35,838 nt of DNA from XN24 sp047921455 (GTDB lineage Bacteria; Pseudomonadota; Gammaproteobacteria; Steroidobacterales; XN24): positions 1 to 35,838 of the forward strand of contig JBLRWC010000029.1 in NCBI GenBank assembly GCA_047921455.1. Direction: 5' to 3'. Shown here piece after piece: positions 8,191-15,769 of this stretch. The notes below the pieces were generated by a model that was not told where the DNA came from, did not search any database, and worked only from the letters and a program-made list of their open reading frames with translations. The first letter of the stretch is position 1. Each line of letters starts with the position of its first letter. The position numbers were made by a program, and so were the translations under genes.

Positions 8191-8249
8191 GGAAAGTGCC
8201 CAGAAAGTGCCCCCAGAAAGTGCCCCCAGAAAGTGCCCAGAAAGCACCC
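8191..8249. repeat. Five-unit tandem repeat (GAAAGTGCCC core)
   Basis: Five adjacent units share the core GAAAGTGCCC, with unit lengths 11, 13, 13, 11 and 11; the longer ones gain two C residues. The first unit begins GG instead of AG, and the last has GAAAGCACCC. It lies in the gene-free region about 220 bases upstream of mtrC, beyond the candidate promoter. Function is unknown; it could be a slippage-prone repeat or an array of binding sites. Confidence 0.85.
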
Positions 8250-8645
8250 GGGCATCCGGTCGCCTGAATTTAGAACTGCCCGTGGGCTGCCGCGCTATCG
8301 GCAACCCGGCGGACCATCCGGCCCCTGCCTGCCGGAAAGTAGATGTGTTCATTATTCGGTGTTCCCCTGCGTAGCAAGGATCACACGGCTTCCAGCGCCA
8401 CAGTCTGCGCGGCCCTGGGCGCACGCAGAGACGTCCGCGTCGCAACCATCGTCCCATGCAGACCGACCCCAGCCATCGGTCCCGACGGGAATAAGCAACT
8501 CGTTGTTTCAGTGGGGTTATTAGATACTTCGGAAAAAGTTCCGGGCTATCAGGGAGAGCCGCAAGCTACTGGCCGCGATGCGGCGAATCCAGGGCAAGAT
8601 GCCTGGTTCCGCCTCATGCTGTGCTACCTGGGTCGGCTGGTGTGC

Positions 8646-9518
8646 TTAGAGCGCCAGTCCGCGCAGGTGGGCACGGAAGTCATCGGCCAGTTCGGGGTGC
8701 TTCAAGCCATAGTGCACGGTGGCCTGGAGATAGCCGAGCTTGCTGCCACAATCGAAACGCACGCCGTCAAATTCGAAGCCGTACACCGGCTCTTCGAGCA
8801 ACAGGCGCGCAATCGCATCGGTCAGCTGAATCTCGCCGCCCGCGCCAGCGCGAGTTTCCTCCAGCAGGTCGAAAATTCGCGGCGTCAGAATATAGCGGCC
8901 AACCACCGCCAGGTTGGACGGAGCGTCGGCCGGCTGCGGTTTTTCGACCATGCCGCGTAAGCGCCGCAGTCCGTCCTCGCTCGGCTGCGCATCAATAATG
9001 CCGTACTGGCGCGTCTGGTCCCTGGGCACTTCCTCGACACCGAGTATGCTGCCGCCGGTAGCGGCGAACTTGCGCGCCATCTGCGCCAGGCAGGCTTCCT
9101 CGGCGTCCACCAGGTCGTCGGCCAGGTGCACGAAAAACGGCTCCTTCCCAACCACCGGCCGCGCACAGAGAACCGCATGCCCGAGACCGAGCGGCTCACC
9201 CTGCCGTACATAAATACAATTCACGTTCGACGGTACGATGTTGCGCACCATCTCCCGCAGTGAATCCTTGTCCTTGCTGGCCAACAGTTGCTCGAGTTCC
9301 GGCTCGACGTCGAAATGGTCTTCGATCGCCCGCTTGCCTCGCCCGGTGATGAACACCAGGTTGGTTGCACCCGCTTCGATCGCCTCCTCCACCGCGTACT
9401 GGATCAGTGGCTTGTCCACCACCGGCAGCATTTCCTTGGGGCTGGCCTTGGTGGCCGGTAGAAACCGCGTGCCTTTGCCCGCCACCGGGAATACGGCATA
9501 TCGAATTGCGTTACTCAA
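8646..9518 (-). CDS. galU: UTP--glucose-1-phosphate uridylyltransferase GalU
   Basis: Makes UDP-glucose from UTP and glucose-1-phosphate, feeding envelope polysaccharide synthesis. The 290-residue length is normal. The N-terminus has the nucleotidyltransferase loop with GKGTRFLPATK (14-24) and SPKEMLPVVDKP (26-37), and further GalU-typical segments include QGEPLGLGHAV and a C-terminal FDGVRFDCGSKLGYLQA-like stretch. The start codon is TTG at 9518, supported by AGGAGG six bases upstream; no suitable ATG is nearby. It is the gene immediately upstream of the mtrCAB unit, with 677 bases between them. Confidence 0.96.
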   Translation of the reverse strand: MSNAIRYAVFPVAGKGTRFLPATKASPKEMLPVVDKPLIQYAVEEAIEAGATNLVFITGRGKRAIEDHFDVEPELEQLLASKDKDSLREMVRNIVPSNVNCIYVRQGEPLGLGHAVLCARPVVGKEPFFVHLADDLVDAEEACLAQMARKFAATGGSILGVEEVPRDQTRQYGIIDAQPSEDGLRRLRGMVEKPQPADAPSNLAVVGRYILTPRIFDLLEETRAGAGGEIQLTDAIARLLLEEPVYGFEFDGVRFDCGSKLGYLQATVHYGLKHPELADDFRAHLRGLAL

Positions 9519-9591
9519 GAGACGCCTCCTGCATCACTGGCTCCATGGGAACCATGGAATGCTGGCACATCGACCCCGGGCAAAGCAACGC

Positions 9592-9627
9592 GCCGGGCGG
9601 CGGCCGATCCCGAATCCGCCGCCCGGC
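9592..9627 (-). terminator. Strong GC hairpin after the ComEA-like gene
   Basis: A perfect 12-bp stem (GCCGGGCGGCGG with its complement) with a 12-base loop lies just beyond the stop of the helix-hairpin-helix gene and before galU. It is not followed by a clear T-run on the minus strand, so it may be a weak or factor-assisted terminator or an mRNA-stabilising structure. Confidence 0.5.
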
Positions 9628-9634
9628 CGGGCAC

Positions 9635-9913
9635 TTACTCCGGGTCTTGAGGCGTCGAGACGATGAGTAGCGCCCGGTTATCCTCCAGGACGCGTTCGCC
9701 GATCCCCTGGACCAGCACCAGGTCCTCAGGCGATCTGAACGGGCCGTGGGCCTCGCGCCAGGCGATAATCGCCTCGGCCCGCGCAGGGCCGATTCCTTTC
9801 AGATCCCGCGCCAGCGTCGCGGCATCGGCGGTGTTGAGATCCACGGGTCCCGCCCACGCGAGGACGGGCAGCAAGGCCAGCGTGGCAAGCAGGTTTTTGG
9901 CAATTCGAATCAT
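9635..9913 (-). CDS. Exported ComEA-like helix-hairpin-helix protein
   Basis: A 92-residue protein with an N-terminal signal peptide (about 1-21, ending AWA) followed by a single helix-hairpin-helix domain: VDLNTADAATL, GIGPARAEAIIAWRE and VQGIGERVLEDNRA. This pattern is shared by the DNA-binding part of ComEA and by small YbaV-type proteins. Export suggests DNA binding in the periplasm, but no competence genes are nearby, so a transformation role is not shown. The start at 9913 is preferred over an upstream ATG at 9961 because AGGGAG precedes it and the signal peptide begins there. Confidence 0.85.
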   Translation of the reverse strand: MIRIAKNLLATLALLPVLAWAGPVDLNTADAATLARDLKGIGPARAEAIIAWREAHGPFRSPEDLVLVQGIGERVLEDNRALLIVSTPQDPE

Positions 9914-10003
9914 GGCTAACTCCCTAACTGTTGAAGATGCGCGACCCAGGCGGCCGCACAACCAATCGTCCGCGTTTTATTTCGCGAACGGCAGGAGGGA
10001 AAT

Positions 10004-11227
10004 TCAGTGCTTATGCGTGGATTCAGCCGGCACAGCTCTTGGATCGAGCATCGCTTCGAAACGGAACTTGGTCACCGGGCGGGTCGTGTCCCAGGAACGG
10101 CAGCTTGGGCATTGCCAGTACAAGGCGTTGCCAGAAAAACCGCAGACATTACATCGATAACGGGGACTTGCCTTGGCGATGCGGCGCATGGCCCGGCTGA
10201 TGCGCCGCACGGCCGCGTCCTTGCCGCCCTCGCCTTCAAGTGTCGGGCGCAAGGTTTCCAGGATCTCCGTCAAGATCGGGTTACTACTGACAAAATCGGC
10301 AATGCACTGGCGCGTGACCGCATCGTCAAACCCCCCGTTCGTGATTGCCGCGAACGCCACCCCCGGGCGCCAGTCGGGATTCCGCGCCAGCGCCTCACCC
10401 AGCCAACGCTCGAATACGGGGTTCTTGCCTAGTTCCGCATAACTGAAGCGCAGTTCAGGCAAGACGTCGACCAGGAACCCGCCGTCGCGCTCCAGCGCCT
10501 GTTCATATAGCCGTACCGCAAGCCGATGGTCGCCTTCTCGCTGGGCGACCGCGGCCCGCATCATCGCGCCGCGGACACTGCGACGGTCCGCGCCTTGTGC
10601 ACGCTTCAGCCAATGCCTGGCTGCCAGCAAGTCGCCCCGGTCAAACGCCTCCTGCGCAAGCTCACAACAATAATGGGCCACCACTGTGCCGTTGGCATCC
10701 CGAGAGCTTGAGACCAACTGGTCCATCGCGCCGATGGCTTTTTCCCAGTCGCGCTGCAATTCGTAGATACGCACCAGGCCACGCAGGCCCTGTTCACGCT
10801 GCGCCGAACCGCGCGCCACTTGCGTGTAGACCTGCTCGGCGCGATCGAACAGTCCCGCCTTGAAATAATCCTCCGCGAGCTCGTTCAGCGCCCGTGCACG
10901 CGCTTCGCGGGGCAGGTCAGGCCGCGCGACGAGATTCTGGTGCACCTTGATGGCGCGTTCGGTTTCGCCGCGACGGCGAAACAAGGCGCCGAGGGCAAAG
11001 TGCGTATCAACGGTATCCGCATCCATGTCGACCATGCGAATGAATACTTCGAGCGCCTTGTCAGGCTCTTCGTTCAGAAGATAATTCAGGCCCTGGAAGT
11101 ATTCGGCGCTGACCGGCCGTGCGATGCCCTTGCCAGTCCTCGGGAGGCTGCGGCGGGCGAAATACCAACCCAGCCCGGCCGCCGCCGCAAACAGCAACAG
11201 CAGTAGAAAAGTATCAGCCGCGCTCAT
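10004..11227 (-). CDS. lapB: Lipopolysaccharide assembly protein LapB (YciM)
   Basis: Inner-membrane-anchored TPR protein that in E. coli regulates LPS synthesis by controlling FtsH degradation of LpxC. The 407 residues start with one transmembrane helix (about 5-24), followed by tetratricopeptide repeats (for example the ALGALFRRRGETERAI segment near 77-92). They end with a rubredoxin-like metal site, C359-x2-C362 and C373-x2-C376, which is diagnostic of LapB. The gene overlaps lapA by 14 bases, the usual lapA-lapB pairing, and follows ihfB as in many gammaproteobacteria. Confidence 0.95.
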   Translation of the reverse strand: MSAADTFLLLLLFAAAAGLGWYFARRSLPRTGKGIARPVSAEYFQGLNYLLNEEPDKALEVFIRMVDMDADTVDTHFALGALFRRRGETERAIKVHQNLVARPDLPREARARALNELAEDYFKAGLFDRAEQVYTQVARGSAQREQGLRGLVRIYELQRDWEKAIGAMDQLVSSSRDANGTVVAHYCCELAQEAFDRGDLLAARHWLKRAQGADRRSVRGAMMRAAVAQREGDHRLAVRLYEQALERDGGFLVDVLPELRFSYAELGKNPVFERWLGEALARNPDWRPGVAFAAITNGGFDDAVTRQCIADFVSSNPILTEILETLRPTLEGEGGKDAAVRRISRAMRRIAKASPRYRCNVCGFSGNALYWQCPSCRSWDTTRPVTKFRFEAMLDPRAVPAESTHKH

Positions 11228-11504
11228 CCCGCACCGCGAGGCTGCTGGCAGACGCTTGTGCTTTCCTCAGTTCCGCGCGCAGCCGCCGCCGCTCCGCGGA
11301 AATCCGCATGATCCACGTCAACGCGGACAGAACGCCAAGCACCCAGCCGATCGCCAGCGCGACGACGAACGCCAGCCCGAGCGGAGATGTAATGCTTGTG
11401 AACGCCAGGTCGAGTTGAATCTCGCCGGGATTCAAAGAGGTAAAAAACGCCGACACCGCAAGTGCGACGACGAGGACAAATATCGTAAGGATCCGCTTGA
11501 TCAT
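11214..11504 (-). CDS. lapA: Lipopolysaccharide assembly protein LapA (DUF1049)
   Basis: Small inner-membrane protein of 96 residues with two transmembrane helices (about 4-23 and 42-66) separated by the short NPGEIQLDLAF loop typical of DUF1049/LapA. A basic, coiled-coil-like C-terminus (RRRLRAELRKAQ) follows. It works with LapB in LPS assembly. Its end overlaps the lapB start, which supports translational coupling. Identity rests on topology, the loop motif and the lapB neighbour. Confidence 0.92.
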   Translation of the reverse strand: MIKRILTIFVLVVALAVSAFFTSLNPGEIQLDLAFTSITSPLGLAFVVALAIGWVLGVLSALTWIMRISAERRRLRAELRKAQASASSLAVRDERG

Positions 11505-11598
11505 GACAACCCGGCTAACAGCGCGCCGCAGCGCGATCCAGCGCCGATTGTATCAGTGGTAGCGGGTTTGCAGGGACTTGCAGCGGAGCGAAAACGGT

Positions 11599-11901
11599 TC
11601 AAGCCTTGATCGGGTGATGCCGGCCGTCGTTGACGCGCTCGCGCAGGTCCTTGCCCGGCTTGAAATGAGGCACGTACTTGCCTGACAGCGCGACAGCTTC
11701 ACCGGTCTTCGGGTTGCGCCCGATCCGCGGCGGCCGGAAATGCAGGGAGAAACTGCCGAAACCGCGAATTTCTATCCGCTCCCCAGTGGCCAGGCTGTTG
11801 CTCATGACCTCGATCAGGTACTTGACCGCCAACTCGACATCCTTGGCGTTCAAGTGGCTCTGCCGGCGGGAAATTGCTTCAATCAGTTCAGATTTTGTCA
11901 T
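11599..11901 (-). CDS. ihfB: Integration host factor subunit beta
   Basis: Nucleoid protein of the HU/IHF family that bends DNA as a heterodimer with IHF-alpha. The 100-residue product starts MTKSELIEAI and has the family RGFGSF motif (46-51) and the GRNPKTG beta-arm tip (61-67) with the intercalating proline. It ends with a normal short basic tail. The open frame extends upstream to 12663 through the rpsA region, but only the part from the ATG at 11901 has coding similarity. The location immediately downstream of rpsA is the classic cmk-rpsA-ihfB order. Confidence 0.97.
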   Translation of the reverse strand: MTKSELIEAISRRQSHLNAKDVELAVKYLIEVMSNSLATGERIEIRGFGSFSLHFRPPRIGRNPKTGEAVALSGKYVPHFKPGKDLRERVNDGRHHPIKA

Positions 11902-11948
11902 TGGTTTTGATCCGTCAGCGGCCCCACTGTTTTCCCGCTGGAATACCG

Positions 11949-11979
11949 AAAACGGCGGGCCGCCCGAGAGCGGCCCGCC
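11949..11979 (-). terminator. Terminator-like hairpin between rpsA and ihfB
   Basis: A perfect 10-bp stem (GGCGGGCCGC and complement) with a six-base loop, followed on the minus strand by GTTTTC. It lies 11 bases past the rpsA stop. The short T-run suggests partial termination, so that ihfB receives only some rpsA transcription or uses its own promoter. Confidence 0.65.
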
Positions 11980-11989
11980 ACGGCTTCCG

Positions 11990-13666
11990 TCAGGAATTTT
12001 CCTGGCTGGAGATCTGCTCCTTGAGCAGATCGCCAAGACTCGTTCCCGTCGTCGTATCAGACTTCTTGTAACTCTGCATGGCCTCGGCCTCTTCCCAGAC
12101 TTCCTTGGCCTTGATGGACAGGGCGATCTGGCGGCTCTTGCGGTCCAGGCCGATGAACCTGGCCTCGATTTCCTCGCCCTGCTTGAGTACGGTGCGGGCG
12201 TCCTCGACGCGTTCACGCGACAGTTCGGAAGCACGCAGGTAACCTTCCAGTCCACCGACGTCGACCACGGCGCCCTTCGCATCGACCTCGGTGACGACGC
12301 CCTTGACGATGCTGCCCTTGGGATTTTCCGCCAGCCAGGCCGACATCGGATCCCGGTCCATCTGCTTGATACCCAGCGAGATACGCTCCCGCTCCGGGTC
12401 AATGGACAACACGATCGCTTCGACTTCCTCGCCCTTGCGGTAATTGCGCACGGCGTCTTCTCCGGCCAGGTCCCATGACAGGTCGGAAAGATGCACCAGT
12501 CCGTCGATGCCGCCGTCGAGCCCGATGAAGATACCGAAGTCGGTAATCGACTTGATGACACCCTTGACCCGATCGCCCTTGTTGAAGCTGGTGGCGAATT
12601 CGTTCCACGGGTTTGGCATGCACTGCTTGATGCCGAGGGACACGCGACGGCGTTCCTCGTCAATTTCCAGCACCATGACTTCGATTTCGTCGCCGATCTG
12701 CACGACCTTGGACGGGTTGACGTTCTTGTTGGTCCAGTCCATTTCGGAGACGTGCACCAGGCCCTCGACGCCGTCCTCGATTTCCACGAACGCGCCGTAA
12801 TCGGCCAGGTTGGTCACTTTGCCGAACAAGCGGGTATTACTCGGGTAGCGGCGGGCGATATCCTGCCAGGGATCCTCGCCAAGCTGCTTCAGGCCGAGCG
12901 AGACACGATTGCGCTCACGATCAAACTTGAGCACCTTGACCTGGATTTCGTCGCCCACGTTGACGACTTCCGAGGGGTTCTTGACCCGGCGCCAGGCCAT
13001 GTCAGTGATATGCAGCAAGCCGTCGATACCGCCGAGGTCCACGAACGCGCCGTAATCGGTCAGGTTCTTGACAATACCCGGCAGTACCGCACCTTCGGTC
13101 AGGTTCTTCAGCAACTCTTCGCGCTCGACACTGCTCTCGGCCTCGACGACCGCACGGCGCGACACCACGACGTTATTGCGCTTGCGATCGAGCTTGATGA
13201 CCTTGAACTCGAGCATCTTGCCCTCGAGATAGCTCGGGTCGCGCACGGGCCGCACGTCCACCAGGGAGCCCGGCAGGAAGGCGCGCACCAGTTCGAGTTC
13301 GACGGTAAAACCACCCTTGACCCGGCCGGTGATCATGCCCTCGACGATCTCGCTCTTCTCGAACGCCTCTTCGAGGACTGTCCAGGTGCGGGCGCGCTTG
13401 GCTTTCTCGCGCGACAGGCGGGTCTCCCCGAAACCGTCTTCCACCGCGTCCAGCGCGACTTCGACTTCGTCGCCGACGGCGACTTCCCACTCGCCTTTCT
13501 CATTTTTGAATTGTTCGGCGGGAATGACGGACTCCGACTTGAGTCCGGCCGAAACGATCACGACATCGTCGTTGATCTCGACAATCCGTCCCATGAGGAT
13601 GGCGCCGGGACGAATCTGTTGACTGGCGAAACTTTGCTCAAAGAGCTCTGCGAAACTTTCTGACAT
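11990..13666 (-). CDS. rpsA: 30S ribosomal protein S1
   Basis: Ribosomal protein that captures and unfolds mRNA on the 30S subunit. The 558-residue product contains six S1/OB-fold repeats in the usual spacing, with repeated DYGAFV, GLVHVSEM and RVSLGIKQ motifs. Length matches E. coli S1. The start at 13666 (MSESFAELFEQS) is preferred over an in-frame ATG 33 bases upstream because it matches family N-termini. No good Shine-Dalgarno sequence precedes it, which is also known for rpsA, whose translation is autoregulated in E. coli. A terminator-like hairpin lies upstream, separating it from cmk. Confidence 0.98.
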   Translation of the reverse strand: MSESFAELFEQSFASQQIRPGAILMGRIVEINDDVVIVSAGLKSESVIPAEQFKNEKGEWEVAVGDEVEVALDAVEDGFGETRLSREKAKRARTWTVLEEAFEKSEIVEGMITGRVKGGFTVELELVRAFLPGSLVDVRPVRDPSYLEGKMLEFKVIKLDRKRNNVVVSRRAVVEAESSVEREELLKNLTEGAVLPGIVKNLTDYGAFVDLGGIDGLLHITDMAWRRVKNPSEVVNVGDEIQVKVLKFDRERNRVSLGLKQLGEDPWQDIARRYPSNTRLFGKVTNLADYGAFVEIEDGVEGLVHVSEMDWTNKNVNPSKVVQIGDEIEVMVLEIDEERRRVSLGIKQCMPNPWNEFATSFNKGDRVKGVIKSITDFGIFIGLDGGIDGLVHLSDLSWDLAGEDAVRNYRKGEEVEAIVLSIDPERERISLGIKQMDRDPMSAWLAENPKGSIVKGVVTEVDAKGAVVDVGGLEGYLRASELSRERVEDARTVLKQGEEIEARFIGLDRKSRQIALSIKAKEVWEEAEAMQSYKKSDTTTGTSLGDLLKEQISSQENS

Positions 13667-13741
13667 GGGTTGTTGATCCAACGGCTCAGGGCCGACCAAT
13701 GGTAATCCGACTGCGCATCCTTGCCTCGTCGGGCTTTCACG

Positions 13742-13768
13742 AAAAAAGGCCCCTGTTCCGTCGGGACC
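13742..13768 (-). terminator. Terminator or attenuator between cmk and rpsA
   Basis: On the minus strand the arms GGTCCC and GGGGCC (one G-T pair) enclose a nine-base loop and are followed directly by six T residues. This is a good intrinsic terminator shape, 10 bases past the cmk stop. It implies that rpsA expression is at least partly independent of the upstream aromatic and serine genes, or that read-through is controlled. Confidence 0.6.
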
Positions 13769-13778
13769 GCTTGATAAA

Positions 13779-14453
13779 TCAGTCTTCCTGCATCAGCCGC
13801 CGCTGCCGCAACTCGTCGACCACCACCTCGACCACCTCATCGATGGTCAATTCCGTGCTGTCGACCACGCACGCGTCGGGCGCCGGACGCAACGGCGCTA
13901 CTGCGCGCTCGGCATCTCGCCTGTCCCGGGCGGCCACCTCCGCAGAAAGGTCGCGAAGATTAACATCAAAACCCTTTTCCTTCAACTGCTTATACCGACG
14001 CATCGCGCGTTCTTCGGCGGATGCCGTGAGGAACACTTTCAACTCGGCGTCCGGAAATATGACGGTACCCATGTCGCGGCCGTCGGCGACCAGTCCCGGT
14101 GGCCGACGAAAACCTCGCTGCAGGCCGACGAGCGCCGTGCGCACCGCCGGCAAAACCGCCACGCGCGAGGCCCTGGTGCCGCACTCCTCCGTGCGGATTG
14201 CTTCGCTGACGTCCCGACCCCCGAGCAGTACCCGCGCCCCGGAAAACTCGACCGGCAGATCGCGAGCAAGCGCCGCCAGTCCTGCCTCGTCGTCCAGCGC
14301 CGTGCCGGCGTCTGCGGCGGCCAGGGCCACCAACCGGTAGAGCGCGCCGCTGTCGAGCAAGCGCCAGCCGAGGCGTTCCGCAATCCTGCGGCACAGGGTC
14401 CCCTTGCCGGCTCCGCCGGGCCCGTCGACGGCAACGACCGGCGCCCCGCTCAT
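13779..14453 (-). CDS. cmk: Cytidylate kinase
   Basis: Phosphorylates CMP and dCMP to the diphosphates. The 224-residue product has the P-loop GPGGAGKGT (11-19), the LDSGALYR segment that follows it in Cmk, and the VADGRDMGTVIFPDA motif with the RYKQL region downstream. Length is normal. The ATG at 14453 overlaps the aroA stop (ATGA), so it is translated from the aroA message. The aroA-cmk-rpsA order is widely conserved. Confidence 0.97.
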   Translation of the reverse strand: MSGAPVVAVDGPGGAGKGTLCRRIAERLGWRLLDSGALYRLVALAAADAGTALDDEAGLAALARDLPVEFSGARVLLGGRDVSEAIRTEECGTRASRVAVLPAVRTALVGLQRGFRRPPGLVADGRDMGTVIFPDAELKVFLTASAEERAMRRYKQLKEKGFDVNLRDLSAEVAARDRRDAERAVAPLRPAPDACVVDSTELTIDEVVEVVVDELRQRRLMQED

Positions 14454-15769
14454 GCCGTGGCTCCAGGGGAAACTGCCTCGATCGCCAGGCCAAGCGATGC
14501 GGCTGCCGACGCAAATCCGGGGAACGAGGTCGCCACGTTCGCGACGTCAAGGATATGTAACGGCTCGGCGGCCCGCGCCGCCGCGACCGCAAATGACATG
14601 GCGACCCGGTGGTCGCCGCCGCTGTCCACAGTTCCGCCCATCATCTTGCCACCCTCGATCAGCAGCCCGTCGGGCTGTTCGACAACACGCACCCCCACCG
14701 CCGCGAGGCCGCGAGCCATGACGGCAATCCGGTCAGATTCCTTGACCCGCAATTCTTCGGCACCACGGACTCGCGTCGTGCCGTTCGCCAGGGCGGCCGC
14801 CACGAACAAGGCGGGAAACTCGTCAATGGCCAGCGGGACGAGCTCCGGCGGCACATCGATGCCATTGAGTTCGCTGCGTCGCACCCTGAGGTCGGCGACC
14901 GGTTCGCCGCACGCCTCCCGCAGGCGTGTAATCTCGATTTGCCCGCCCATCAGGCGAAGCACGTCCAATAAACCGGTGCGCGTCGGATTCAGGCCGACAC
15001 CGCGTAGCTCCAGCGGCGCGTCACCTCCGGCCAGCAGGCCCGCGATGATGAAAAAAGCAGCCGAAGAAAAATCGCCGGGTACGTGCACGCAGCCGCCGCA
15101 CGGGCGCACCGGGCCGGTCACCGCGGCGCCCCACTCACCGGCTTCGATCGGGCAACCCAGCGCAGCCAGCAGCCGCTCGGTATGGTCCCGCGATATACCC
15201 GGCTGGTGCACCACGGTCCGCCCTTCCGCCGAAAGCCCCGCGAGCAGGATCGCAGACTTCACCTGGGCGCTCGCGACCGGCATCGAGTAATCCAGCGGCC
15301 GCAACGGGCCCGCGGGCAGAATTTGGACCGGCGGGCGGCCATCGGCAGTTTCCAGGCGCGCGCCCATGCGTCGTAGCGGCGCGGCCACCCGCTCCATCGG
15401 TCGCCGCCGCAAAGATTCGTCACCCGTCAGCAGCGCTGCCACGTTGCGTCCGGCGAGCAGGCCAGACATCAACCGGATACCGGTCCCGGAATTGCCGAAA
15501 TCGAGCGGCGCTGAGGGCGACTCGAGATATTCCGGCGGCCAGACACGCAACGCGCCGCCGGGCAATTGCTCGACCTGGGCGCCAAGCGCCTCGATCGCCC
15601 GCCGGCTCGCCAGGCAATCCTCGCTGGGCAAAAAGCCATGCACCTCGAGTGGCGCCGACCCGATCGCGCCCAGCAACATCACGCGGTGTGAAATTGATTT
15701 GTCGCCGGGGATCACGAGGCTGCCGGACAGCGGGCCGGAAGGACTTACCCGCCAGGCTGCGTTGCTCAT
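14450..15769 (-). CDS. aroA: 3-phosphoshikimate 1-carboxyvinyltransferase (EPSP synthase)
   Basis: Sixth step of the shikimate pathway, joining phosphoenolpyruvate to shikimate-3-phosphate. The 439-residue protein has PGDKSISHR with Lys24, a FGNSGTGIRLM segment, GDESLRRRPMER, the catalytic-aspartate motif PLAIDEFP and the VKESDRI segment. The RRRPM motif resembles the class II type. The residue matching the Ala of the CP4 enzyme is Gly here, so herbicide insensitivity should not be assumed. In Pseudomonas the corresponding gene is fused to tyrA; here it stands alone and overlaps hisC by four bases. Confidence 0.97.
   Translation of the reverse strand: MSNAAWRVSPSGPLSGSLVIPGDKSISHRVMLLGAIGSAPLEVHGFLPSEDCLASRRAIEALGAQVEQLPGGALRVWPPEYLESPSAPLDFGNSGTGIRLMSGLLAGRNVAALLTGDESLRRRPMERVAAPLRRMGARLETADGRPPVQILPAGPLRPLDYSMPVASAQVKSAILLAGLSAEGRTVVHQPGISRDHTERLLAALGCPIEAGEWGAAVTGPVRPCGGCVHVPGDFSSAAFFIIAGLLAGGDAPLELRGVGLNPTRTGLLDVLRLMGGQIEITRLREACGEPVADLRVRRSELNGIDVPPELVPLAIDEFPALFVAAALANGTTRVRGAEELRVKESDRIAVMARGLAAVGVRVVEQPDGLLIEGGKMMGGTVDSGGDHRVAMSFAVAAARAAEPLHILDVANVATSFPGFASAAASLGLAIEAVSPGATA

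Larger units (their letters stand above)
7969..8645. other. Gene-free stretch between galU and mtrC
   Basis: These 677 bases contain open frames on both strands, but none has a recognisable protein family or a supported start. The mtrC-proximal part holds a candidate promoter, a 14-base dyad, and two small hairpins near the mtrC start (one with arms CCTG/CAGG). The middle holds the tandem repeat at 8191-8249. From 8250 to 8645 I see nothing I can name, and no clear terminator after galU. Frames crossing the tandem repeat read as a low-complexity Gly/Leu/Phe/Trp pattern and are probably not genes. Confidence 0.7.

Noticed and set aside
8067..8457. Minus-strand frames across the tandem repeat as small proteins
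   Set aside because: Their apparent Gly/Leu/Phe/Trp repeats are just the tandem DNA repeat read in two frames.
11599..12663. One long protein covering ihfB and part of rpsA
   Set aside because: Only the last 100 codons resemble a protein (IHF-beta); the rest is an Arg/Ser-rich out-of-frame reading of rpsA.
14450..15769. Glyphosate-insensitive EPSP synthase
   Set aside because: The protein has a class II-like motif, but the key position holds Gly rather than Ala, so there is no basis for the claim.
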